This document shows positions 1 to 5,906 of a stretch of DNA of 12,649 bases, in pieces. This stretch comes from an uncultured Bacilli bacterium (GTDB taxonomy: Bacteria; Bacillota_I; Bacilli_A; RF39; UBA660): assembly GCA_934101115.1 (NCBI GenBank), contig CAKOPW010000028.1, positions 1-12,649 of the forward strand, in the 5' to 3' direction. A model generated the notes under the pieces. It saw only the letters and a list, made by a program, of their open reading frames with translations, had not been told where the DNA came from and searched no databases. The stretch's first letter is position 1; every line of letters starts with the position of its first letter. A program made the position numbers and the translations under genes.

Positions 1-15
1 GATAGTGTAGCAGAT

Positions 16-44
16 TTGCATTTTTTCTGTATTTTTGCTATAAT
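16..44 (+). promoter_or_regulatory. sigma-A promoter of the first structured RNA
   Basis: A -35 box TTGCAT (16-21) and a -10 box TATAAT (39-44) are separated by exactly 17 bases, and the -10 carries an extended TGC just upstream. The start point is predicted near 51-52, which is where the 5' strand of the RNA closing stem begins. An 8-base inverted repeat (2-9 with 75-82) straddles the promoter; its meaning is unclear. Confidence 0.8.
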
Positions 45-357
45 CTTATTCGTGTGGTGCATTATGCTAGTCATTACACTATTTGAAGGTAGGGCTAAAA
101 ATCTACCAATTGTACAAATGAGACTTCATGTATTTGCTTCTTCTGCCCAAGTTGGGGTGAATATATGATTTAAAATCTAAGGAAACTTCATAATGGCATA
201 TGAAAACCTTCCTTTTATTGCCTCACTTATACAAATAATGATTAACGTACATGATGTGAGTGATTACTAGGGATATTATTTGAAATAGTAATTGCAAAAG
301 CATATAAGGATAGTCACTTATGTTAGGGAAAACCTCTAGCGTGTATATATTGTAGGT

Positions 358-365
358 ATTAAAGT
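358..365 (+). promoter_or_regulatory. antiterminator-like copy of the terminator 3' arm
   Basis: The octamer ATTAAAGT here is identical to the 3' arm of the terminator at 541-548. It can therefore pair with the terminator 5' arm (517-524) instead. If that pairing formed, the terminator hairpin could not. This may be coincidence in AT-rich sequence. Confidence 0.35.
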
Positions 366-516
366 GCGGACTAAGTGGTAATCGAGTAGTTAGACCGGCA
401 ACGCCTAGCTGCTTCATTTAAAACGAAAGTGCTTTAGGGTAACCGAAAGTATGAAAGTAGAGAAATTCAACTCGACCAAAGCCGTAAAATTGATCTATGA
501 TATACCATACAACTAT

Positions 517-556
517 ACTTTAATTTTTGGGGAAAACCGGATTAAAGTTTTTTTTG
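517..556 (+). terminator. intrinsic terminator of the first structured RNA
   Basis: Arms ACTTTAAT (517-524) and ATTAAAGT (541-548) are perfectly complementary. Inner TTGG/CCGG pairs (two G-C and two G-U) lengthen the stem above a GGAAAA loop, leaving a two-base bulge. A run of T follows directly (548-555). Confidence 0.85.
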
Positions 557-565
557 CAATTTTTT

Positions 566-574
566 TGATATAAT
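566..574 (+). promoter_or_regulatory. extended -10 promoter for the operon at 591
   Basis: TGATATAAT gives a perfect -10 box (569-574) with the extended TGN. No good -35 lies 17 bases upstream, because that position falls in the T-run of the preceding terminator. The predicted start near 581 would leave almost no leader before the AGGTG ribosome binding site (581-585), so read-through from the RNA gene may contribute too. Confidence 0.45.
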
Positions 575-590
575 TAGGATAGGTGATAAT

Positions 591-1106
591 ATGGAAAAGA
601 AATGGATTATTAAAGTTTTTATTTTAACATTTGTTTTATCTGTTTGTTTTAGTTCAATTACTAATGTATTAACGGCTTCATTAAATGATGTGTTTTTAAT
701 AATTATTTTATTGTTAGTAATTGGAATTGGTATTTTATTTGATATAATTGGTACTTCAACTATGAGTGCTAATGAAGCATCTTTTCATGCAATTGCAAGT
801 AAGAAAATAAGTGGTGCAAGAGAAGCAATCAATATGCTTAAAAACAAGAATAAGATATCGAGTATATGTAATGATATTGTTGGAGATGTTTGTGGAATTA
901 TTTCTGGTGGTTTAGGTGCTGTAATAGCTATATCATTATCCACAAATACTGGACTTAACAGTGTCGTTGTATCAGTTTTAGTTTCAGCATTTATTTCATC
1001 ATTAACTGTTGGTGGAAAAGCAATATTTAAGAGTATTTCCATTAAAAATGCCGATAGTATTATTTTCGGAGTTGGAAAAGTAAAACATTTTTTGAGGTTA
1101 AAATAA
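591..1106 (+). CDS. small CNNM/DUF21-like integral membrane protein
   Basis: The 171-residue protein has about four hydrophobic segments (roughly residues 6-28, 34-54, 98-118 and 122-142). Between the second and third is a polar stretch (about 57-97) with Ser-Ala-Asn-Glu-Ala, Gly-Ala-Arg and an Asn-Asp-Ile-Val-Gly-Asp motif, which resembles the CNNM (DUF21) transmembrane domain of CorB/CorC-type magnesium and cobalt transport proteins. Those proteins usually carry cytoplasmic CBS and CorC domains after the membrane part; here the protein ends with a short basic tail and has neither. The start is supported by AGGTG at 581-585. It is the first gene of an operon with PAP2 and SDR genes, only one base from the next start. 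The family call rests on pattern similarity only; ion transport is not established. Confidence 0.6.
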   Translation: MEKKWIIKVFILTFVLSVCFSSITNVLTASLNDVFLIIILLLVIGIGILFDIIGTSTMSANEASFHAIASKKISGAREAINMLKNKNKISSICNDIVGDVCGIISGGLGAVIAISLSTNTGLNSVVVSVLVSAFISSLTVGGKAIFKSISIKNADSIIFGVGKVKHFLRLK

Positions 1107-1107
1107 T

Positions 1108-1701
1108 ATGAAAAAAGTTTTTTATCTATTTGTTTTTCTTTTCTTTGTTGATTTTATTATGATTATAACTGGATTTAGTAGTAGCTTCGATAATGCTATA
1201 TCGTTATTCTTTTCAGTACATAATAATGTGATTTTTACAAATATTTTTAAAGCTATATCGTTTATCTGTAGTCCAAAATTTATGATTGTTTTAAATATCT
1301 TATTGTTTATTTTTATAATTATAAAGAAGAAATATAAATTATCGATTATTGTTTTATCAAGTATTTCAAGTGTAATATTTAATAATTTGGTCAAAATAAT
1401 TGTTAGAAGAGAAAAACCTGATTATTTAAGAATGGTTGTGGAAAAATCATATTCTTTTCCTTCTGGACATGCAATGATATCAGTTTTGTTTTTTGGAAGT
1501 ATTATTTATTTAGTTAATAAATATAATGTAAAACATAAAAAGTTAATAACTTTTAGTTTATCAACATTTATATTGCTGGTTGGAATATCTAGAATATATT
1601 TGGGAGTACATTATTTAACTGATGTTGTTGGGGGATATCTTTTAGGATTAGTTGTCTTATTTTTAATTATTCATATATTAGAAAGGAAAAAGTTAGTATG
1701 A
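1108..1701 (+). CDS. PAP2-family membrane phosphatase
   Basis: This 197-residue, six-helix-type protein carries the three type 2 phosphatidic acid phosphatase motifs: Lys96 to Lys103-Pro104 (first motif), Pro-Ser-Gly-His at 118-121, and Ser161-Arg162 to His168 with Asp172. Members dephosphorylate membrane lipids such as phosphatidic acid, phosphatidylglycerol phosphate or undecaprenyl diphosphate, with the active site on the outer face; the substrate cannot be chosen from sequence. His121 and His168 are the expected nucleophile and general acid. One oddity is that the first motif normally ends Arg-Pro, while here it is Lys-Pro, a conservative change at a phosphate-binding position. A GAGG ribosome binding site lies at 1094-1097. 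The stop overlaps the next start as ATGA, implying translational coupling with the dehydrogenase. Confidence 0.88.
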   Translation: MKKVFYLFVFLFFVDFIMIITGFSSSFDNAISLFFSVHNNVIFTNIFKAISFICSPKFMIVLNILLFIFIIIKKKYKLSIIVLSSISSVIFNNLVKIIVRREKPDYLRMVVEKSYSFPSGHAMISVLFFGSIIYLVNKYNVKHKKLITFSLSTFILLVGISRIYLGVHYLTDVVGGYLLGLVVLFLIIHILERKKLV

Positions 1702-2453
1702 AAGCACTTATAACGGGAGCTTCTAGTGGAATAGGTAAAGACATTGCTTGTATATTAAGTGATCTTGGATATGATCTAATAGTCGTTGCTAGGAGAAAAA
1801 CTATTTTAAATGAGTTAAAAAAGAAAGTTAAAACGAATGTTTTAGTTATACCATTAGATTTATCAGATGAGGATAATCTTGAAACATTGTGGAATGAAGT
1901 TAAAGATGAAGACATCGATATTTTAGTTAACAATGCTGGATTTGGTTTGTTTGGTGAATTTGATAAAACAGATTTGGATACAGAATTTAAAATGATAGAT
2001 GTTAATATTAAAGCAGTCCACTATTTAACTAAGAAGTTTTTAATTAAGTTTAAAGAGAAAGATTCTGGACATATTTTAAATGTTGCATCTTCTGCAGGAT
2101 TTATGGCTGGTCCAAAGTTAAGCACATATTATGCAACTAAAAATTATGTATTAAGACTTACAGAGGCTATATATGAAGAATTGAAAGTTGATAAAAGTAA
2201 TGTAAAAATATCTTGTTTATGTCCAGGTCCAGTTGATACTGAATTTAATAAAGTTGCTCATGGTGAGTTTCATACATCATCTTTATCAAGTGAATATGTT
2301 GCTAAGTATGCTGTTAAAGAAATGTTTAAGAATAAACTGTATATTATTCCATCATTTAAAATGAAAGCAGCGGTTTTTCTAACGAGGTTTGCTCCAAGAA
2401 AAATACTTCTTAAAATCACTTATAAAATTCAAGATAGAAAGAGTCGTGTTTAA
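1698..2453 (+). CDS. short-chain dehydrogenase/reductase, NADP(H)-type
   Basis: This 251-residue classical SDR has a Rossmann cofactor motif TGASSGIG at residues 6-13, Asn-Asn-Ala-Gly at 78-81, probable catalytic Ser131, and the Tyr144-x3-Lys148 active-site pair. Pro-Gly at 176-177 follows the last nucleotide-binding strand. Two arginines after the second strand (32-33) suggest NADP(H) rather than NAD. The closest general type is the DltE/YqjQ-like group of small oxidoreductases, whose substrates are mostly unknown. The gene overlaps the PAP2 gene by four bases (ATGA) and is the last of the operon, since its stop codon lies in the loop and 3' arm of a terminator. The context suggests an envelope or lipid role, which is inference. 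Confidence 0.9.
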   Translation: MKALITGASSGIGKDIACILSDLGYDLIVVARRKTILNELKKKVKTNVLVIPLDLSDEDNLETLWNEVKDEDIDILVNNAGFGLFGEFDKTDLDTEFKMIDVNIKAVHYLTKKFLIKFKEKDSGHILNVASSAGFMAGPKLSTYYATKNYVLRLTEAIYEELKVDKSNVKISCLCPGPVDTEFNKVAHGEFHTSSLSSEYVAKYAVKEMFKNKLYIIPSFKMKAAVFLTRFAPRKILLKITYKIQDRKSRV

Positions 2454-2463
2454 CGACTTTTTT
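2438..2463 (+). terminator. intrinsic terminator overlapping the end of the SDR gene
   Basis: AGTCGT (2442-2447) pairs with ACGACT (2453-2458) around a five-base loop, extended by AAAG against T residues, then a T-run to 2463. The TAA stop (2451-2453) is inside the hairpin. Confidence 0.85.
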
Positions 2464-2481
2464 ATATGTAAAGTGTCTTTT

Positions 2482-2495
2482 TTAAAACGTTTAAA
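2482..2495 (+). promoter_or_regulatory. possible LacI/CcpA-type operator
   Basis: An imperfect 14-base palindrome is centred on the CG of AAACGTTT, the kind of core seen in cre and other LacI-family operators. It lacks the outer TG and CA of a good cre. It overlaps the -35 position of the dehydrogenase promoter, a sensible place for a repressor. Confidence 0.25.
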
Positions 2496-2516
2496 TTAAC
2501 GATGTTGTGCTATAAT
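2490..2516 (+). promoter_or_regulatory. promoter of the zinc dehydrogenase gene
   Basis: The -10 box TATAAT (2511-2516) is perfect and is preceded by the extended TGC. The -35 is weak (a TTTAAA 15 bases upstream), so the extended -10 probably carries the promoter. The start would be near 2523, placing the strong AGGAGG (2524-2529) at the very 5' end of the message. Confidence 0.6.
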
Positions 2517-2536
2517 TTATTATAGGAGGGAACGTC

Positions 2537-3559
2537 ATGAAATGTGTTAAGATAGTTGGTCCAAGAAAGCTTGAAAGAGCTGAAATGGAATATCCAGAAA
2601 AAAAAGATAAAAGAGTGATTATAGATGTAGTAAAGGCAGGAATTTGTGGATCTGATATTCATAATTTTGAATCAGGTGAACCAGTTGGTTTAGTAATGGG
2701 ACATGAATTTGCTGGAGTTGTAGTCGATCCAGGATCAAGAAACGATTTAAAAGTAGGAGATCATGTTACGGCTTTACCAATATCACCATGCAGAAAATGT
2801 TTTGCATGTAAATCCGGTAATCCTCAATATTGTGCACATACTTGGGAGGATGCTTTAGGACTTGCACTTACTAATCCAGGAGCTTATTCTGAAAGAATCA
2901 GTGTTGATGCATCTTTAGTTGTAAAAATGCCAGAAAATGTCTCTTTTGAAGAAGGTGCAATGGTTGAACCTACAGCAGTTGGATTACATGCTATTCATTT
3001 AGCTGATATCAAAGTTGGTGATAAAGTTCTTGTAATTGGTGGTGGAATCATCGGTTTAGTAAGTGCCATGTTTGCTAAAATGGAAGGTGCAAGTTATGTT
3101 GTTGTTTCTGAAACTAATAAAGAACGTGGAAAGAAAGCAGTTGATTTGAAAGTTGCTGATGAATACTTAGACGCGACTGATGATTTTGTAAATAAATGTT
3201 TTAGCAAAACTGGTGATGGTTTTGATATAGTTATTGATTGTTGTGGAAATGATCCAGCAGTTACAAGTGCAATTATGGTTACGCGAGCTGGAGGAACAAT
3301 TGTCTTAGTTGGTGTTTCAACAAAACCTATAACTATTCCAACAGTTGTAAGCGTATTGCATGAACAAACTATTAAGGGAGCAATTGCTTATACTGAAGAG
3401 GAATTTAAAACGTGTTTGGCTTTGATTGCTAATAAGAGAATTGATGTTTTAAAATTTGTTGATAAAGTGGTATCTTTAGACAAAGTTCAAGAAGCTTTTG
3501 AAGAGCTTACTAGCGGTGTAAGTCCTTCTGTTAAAATATTAATTGATCCAAAAAAATAA
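2537..3559 (+). CDS. zinc-dependent medium-chain dehydrogenase (sorbitol/threonine dehydrogenase type)
   Basis: The 340-residue protein matches the medium-chain alcohol dehydrogenase family at full length. Catalytic zinc ligands are Cys37 (in GICGSD), His56-Glu57 (GHE) and Glu144 (VEP). The structural zinc lobe has Cys85, Cys88, Cys91 and Cys99. The Rossmann fold starts with GGGIIG at 168-173, and the acidic Glu192 after the second strand suggests NAD. Family members oxidise secondary alcohols such as sorbitol, butanediol or L-threonine; the exact substrate cannot be read. A perfect AGGAGG lies seven bases before the start. It is a single-gene unit with its own promoter, a possible LacI-family operator and a terminator, which fits catabolic control. 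No transporter or sugar gene is adjacent to narrow the substrate. Confidence 0.9.
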   Translation: MKCVKIVGPRKLERAEMEYPEKKDKRVIIDVVKAGICGSDIHNFESGEPVGLVMGHEFAGVVVDPGSRNDLKVGDHVTALPISPCRKCFACKSGNPQYCAHTWEDALGLALTNPGAYSERISVDASLVVKMPENVSFEEGAMVEPTAVGLHAIHLADIKVGDKVLVIGGGIIGLVSAMFAKMEGASYVVVSETNKERGKKAVDLKVADEYLDATDDFVNKCFSKTGDGFDIVIDCCGNDPAVTSAIMVTRAGGTIVLVGVSTKPITIPTVVSVLHEQTIKGAIAYTEEEFKTCLALIANKRIDVLKFVDKVVSLDKVQEAFEELTSGVSPSVKILIDPKK

Positions 3560-3577
3560 GAGCTTTTGCTCTTATTT
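3554..3577. terminator. bidirectional terminator between convergent genes
   Basis: A ten-base perfect stem (3554-3563 with 3568-3577) has a four-T loop. It has T-rich sequence on the plus-strand side and an A-tract on the other, so it can end both the dehydrogenase gene and the convergent slipin gene. The dehydrogenase stop codon lies in its left arm. Confidence 0.88.
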
Positions 3578-3580
3578 TTG

Positions 3581-4357
3581 TTATTTATTGTTTTTTATTT
3601 TATTAACTGTTTCTACAAAATTTTCTTTTCCAAAAGCATTTAGTACTTCAATTGGAACAGCGAAAATTATTGTATTTGATTGATCTGATGAAACATCATT
3701 AATAGTTGCAAGAGTTCTTAAATGAAGTGCTCCAGGACTTGAAGCCATAATATTTGCAGCTTCAGCTAGATTTTCAGCAGCTTCTTTTTCACCAGTTGAT
3801 TTAGTTATAACAGCTTGTTTTTCTCTTTCAGCTTCAGCAACTTTAGCAATTACTCTTTGCATTTCTTCTGGAAGTTTAACATCTTTAAGTTCAACATTTT
3901 CAACTTTAATTCCCCAAGGGTCAGTAGCTTCATCAATAATGTTGCATATTTCTTCAGATATTTTATCTCTTTCAACTAGAAGTTCATCTAATGAAACAGC
4001 ACCAACTACATTACGCATAGTTGTTTGAGCAAGTTGAGATACAGCATATTGAAATCTTTCAACAGCTATGATTGCTTTAGCAGCATCAAATACTTTGTAA
4101 TAAATTACTGCATTAATTCTAATTGAAACATTATCTTTAGTAATTGCATCTTGTTCAGGAACATCAACAGCCTTTGTTCTAATATCAACTTTACTTATTG
4201 AATTTACAATAGGTAAAACAATATTCCAACCAGGTTTAAGTATTTTCTTAAATTTACCACAGGTAAATAATATACCTCTTTCATATTCATTGATTTGCTT
4301 GATTGAACATAATAAAATAATTCCAATAAAAACGATTAAAATAATAAATAAATCCAT
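3581..4357 (-). CDS. slipin (stomatin-like SPFH/Band 7 protein)
   Basis: The 258-residue protein has one N-terminal membrane segment (about residues 3-18), then an SPFH/Band 7 domain (about 22-175), then a charged helix rich in Ala, Glu and Lys (about 170-205) and a C-terminal hydrophobic patch (230-242) typical of stomatins. Family landmarks include Glu-Arg-Gly, Gly-Lys, a Lys-Pro-Gly turn, Val-Asp-Val-Pro and Asp-Pro-Trp-Gly. Slipins form oligomeric rings on the membrane and organise microdomains. Bacterial slipins are often encoded beside an NfeD protease partner; none is in this window. The start has a strong AGGAGG (complement of 4364-4369) six bases upstream. A weak promoter may be TTGTTG with TATACA (complement of 4402-4407 and 4378-4383). 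The gene is divergent from the membrane protein gene at 4460. Confidence 0.9.
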   Translation of the reverse strand: MDLFIILIVFIGIILLCSIKQINEYERGILFTCGKFKKILKPGWNIVLPIVNSISKVDIRTKAVDVPEQDAITKDNVSIRINAVIYYKVFDAAKAIIAVERFQYAVSQLAQTTMRNVVGAVSLDELLVERDKISEEICNIIDEATDPWGIKVENVELKDVKLPEEMQRVIAKVAEAEREKQAVITKSTGEKEAAENLAEAANIMASSPGALHLRTLATINDVSSDQSNTIIFAVPIEVLNAFGKENFVETVNKIKNNK

Positions 4358-4410
4358 ATAACTCCTCCTAATCTAATTGTATAACTTATGTGTCAAAAAT
4401 ACAACAAACA

Positions 4411-4439
4411 TTGACTTTTAATTTTTAGTATTTTAATAT
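4411..4439 (+). promoter_or_regulatory. promoter of the DUF308-like/methyltransferase pair
   Basis: TTGACT (4411-4416) and TAATAT (4434-4439) have a 17-base spacer, followed at a short distance by the GGAGG ribosome binding site (4446-4450). Confidence 0.6.
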
Positions 4440-4459
4440 GGAATTGGAGGTTGATATTT

Positions 4460-5014
4460 GTGAAAAAAGTATCTATTTATAACTTTATTTGTAGTTTTAT
4501 TATATTTATTTTAGGAGTTATTTATTTATCATTTCCTACGTATTATGGACTTGAAGCTATGAGTGAAATAGAAACTGGAAATTTGTTTTTAAGTTTTACA
4601 ATTATATATTCTTTACTTAATTTAACTATGTTTTTTATAAATCATGAAAGATATAATTTAAAGATAAGTGTATTTACTGCGGTTACAGGTCTTGTTACTT
4701 TTATTTTAACTAGATATATTCATTCATTTTTAGTAACACCAGTAAGCTTAATGGTGCTATTGTTTTTTATTTCATCAATTAAAATGATTGATATATTTTA
4801 TTTAAAGGAAAACAAACAAAACTATTATATGAAAGTTATTTTATTTGTTATTTTAGATTTCTTTGGTATAATACTAGCGTTTAATATGTTAAACGACTTT
4901 GTGCTACAAACTATAATGTTAGGCTTTTTTGTTAGCTTAATTGGAGCAATTGATTTTATTGATTGTAGTTGGGAATATTTATTAAAGAATGAATATATAA
5001 AGGTGATGAAATGA
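4460..5014 (+). CDS. six-helix membrane protein, HdeD/DUF308-like
   Basis: I set the start at the GTG at 4460, nine bases after GGAGG (4446-4450); a TTG at 4451 in the same frame would touch the ribosome binding site and is unlikely. The resulting 184-residue protein is almost all membrane, with six hydrophobic segments (about residues 6-25, 42-61, 66-84, 89-112, 122-143 and 146-168) and a short polar loop around 113-121. Size and spacing resemble the HdeD/DUF308 family of small membrane proteins, some linked to acid resistance, but there is no diagnostic motif. The stop overlaps the methyltransferase start (ATGA), so the two are probably co-translated, though no functional link is obvious. 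Confidence 0.6.
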   Translation: MKKVSIYNFICSFIIFILGVIYLSFPTYYGLEAMSEIETGNLFLSFTIIYSLLNLTMFFINHERYNLKISVFTAVTGLVTFILTRYIHSFLVTPVSLMVLLFFISSIKMIDIFYLKENKQNYYMKVILFVILDFFGIILAFNMLNDFVLQTIMLGFFVSLIGAIDFIDCSWEYLLKNEYIKVMK

Positions 5015-5892
5015 AAGTAGTTAATGATTTTTTTGATTATGAAATTTTGGATATGAAGGATGGGCAAAAACTTGAACGTTGGGGTAATGTTATATTATCA
5101 AGACCTGATCCTCAAATCATATGGAAAAGTGATGTTGATAAATCTAAATGGAGTAATATTGATGCTAAATATGATAGAAGCAATACTGGCGGAGGAATGT
5201 GGCATATTTATAACAAAAGTATTCCAACTTCTTGGCAAATTTCATATAAAGATATGACTTTTAATTTAAAATTAATGGGATTTAAACATACAGGTTTATT
5301 TCCGGAACAAGCATATAATTGGAACATTTTAAGAGATAAAATAAAGAATGCTAAAAGAGAGGTAAGTGTTCTTAACTTATTTGCTTATACTGGTGGAGCA
5401 AGTGTTGCTGCTTTAAGTGCTGGAGCAAGTGTTGTTCACGTTGATTCTTCTAGAGGGATGGTTGATTGGGCAAAAGAGAATGTTAAGTCTTCTGGTTTAG
5501 AAGAAAGACCAATTAGATTTATTGTAAATGATGTTAAAAAGTTTGTTGAGAGAGAAATAAGAAGAGGACATAAATATGATATTATAATTATGGATCCTCC
5601 ATCATTTGGAAGAGGAGCCAATAAAGAAGTTTGGAATATTGAAACTGATCTTTTTGATTTAGTTAGTAACTGTACGGAGCTTTTAAGTGATGATCCTATA
5701 ATGTTTTTAATAAATTCATATACAACTGGTCTTTCAATGAGTGTTTTAAAAGATGTTCTTAATTTAACTGTTAATAAGAAAGTTAAAGGATTTATTGATA
5801 TTGATGAAGTTGGTATAAATATGACTAATAGTGAGCTTGTTTTACCTTGTGGAATTTACGCTAGATGGGAAAAAGAAAAGACGGAGAATTAA
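5011..5892 (+). CDS. class I SAM-dependent methyltransferase, RlmI-like (probable rRNA methyltransferase)
   Basis: The 293-residue protein has a SAM-binding fold beginning at motif I, Leu-Asn-Leu-Phe-Ala-Tyr-Thr-Gly-Gly (121-129), an acidic residue after the second strand (Asp145), Asn-Asp at 173-174, and the catalytic-loop motif Asp-Pro-Pro-Ser at 195-198. This arrangement, together with an N-terminal region ending Gly-Leu-Phe-Pro-Glu-Gln, matches the COG1092 group of 23S rRNA cytosine-5 methyltransferases and relatives. The N-terminal PUA domain of E. coli RlmI is absent, so the target base should not be assumed. It follows the DUF308-like gene with a four-base overlap. Its 3' end overlaps the convergent coiled-coil gene by four bases. 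Confidence 0.82.
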   Translation: MKVVNDFFDYEILDMKDGQKLERWGNVILSRPDPQIIWKSDVDKSKWSNIDAKYDRSNTGGGMWHIYNKSIPTSWQISYKDMTFNLKLMGFKHTGLFPEQAYNWNILRDKIKNAKREVSVLNLFAYTGGASVAALSAGASVVHVDSSRGMVDWAKENVKSSGLEERPIRFIVNDVKKFVEREIRRGHKYDIIIMDPPSFGRGANKEVWNIETDLFDLVSNCTELLSDDPIMFLINSYTTGLSMSVLKDVLNLTVNKKVKGFIDIDEVGINMTNSELVLPCGIYARWEKEKTEN

Positions 5893-5906
5893 TTTTCTTC
5901 GTCTTT
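5877..5906. terminator. hairpin shared by two overlapping convergent gene ends
   Basis: AAAGACG-G-AGAA (5877-5888) pairs with TTCT-T-CGTCTTT (5895-5906), twelve pairs including one G-U. The six-base loop (5889-5894) holds both stop codons. T-rich sequence follows on the minus strand; on the plus strand the tail is weaker. It probably terminates the coiled-coil gene better than the methyltransferase gene. Confidence 0.6.

Larger units (their letters stand above)
51..556 (+). ncRNA. large orphan structured RNA, about 500 nt
   Basis: No convincing coding frame exists here, but the segment is bounded by a consensus promoter and an intrinsic terminator. The predicted 5' end (52-59) pairs with 503-510 just before the terminator (8 pairs, two G-U), and pairing can continue inward (61-66 with 496-501), giving a closing stem. 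Inside are local stems: 81-85/115-119 enclosing 88-92/103-107; 179-182/207-210 enclosing 187-191/200-204; 222-226/256-260; 263-269/286-292 (7 perfect pairs); 388-393/405-410; and 432-449, a hairpin capped by a GTAA (GNRA) tetraloop on a GG/CC base. These are read by eye, not computed. I see no RNase P, tmRNA, SRP or 6S signatures. The length would suit known large RNA classes such as ROOL or OLE, but I recognise no diagnostic sequence. It could also be a very long leader of the operon at 591. Confidence 0.75.

Noticed and set aside
2..82. Eight-base inverted repeat 2-9/75-82 as a mobile-element end or operator
   Set aside because: It flanks the promoter but the right copy is part of the RNA; no transposase, target duplication or second example is present.
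223..417. A 64-codon minus-strand frame inside the first RNA
   Set aside because: No ribosome binding site, no recognisable composition, and it lies antisense to a segment with promoter, closing stem and terminator.
51..556. RNase P RNA, tmRNA or M-box riboswitch for the first RNA
   Set aside because: The GGTAATCG near 378-384 recalls the start of Bacillus RNase P RNA, but the GAGGAAAGTCC core and ACAGAA element are missing; no tRNA-like 3' end exists for tmRNA; the M-box core sequences are absent.
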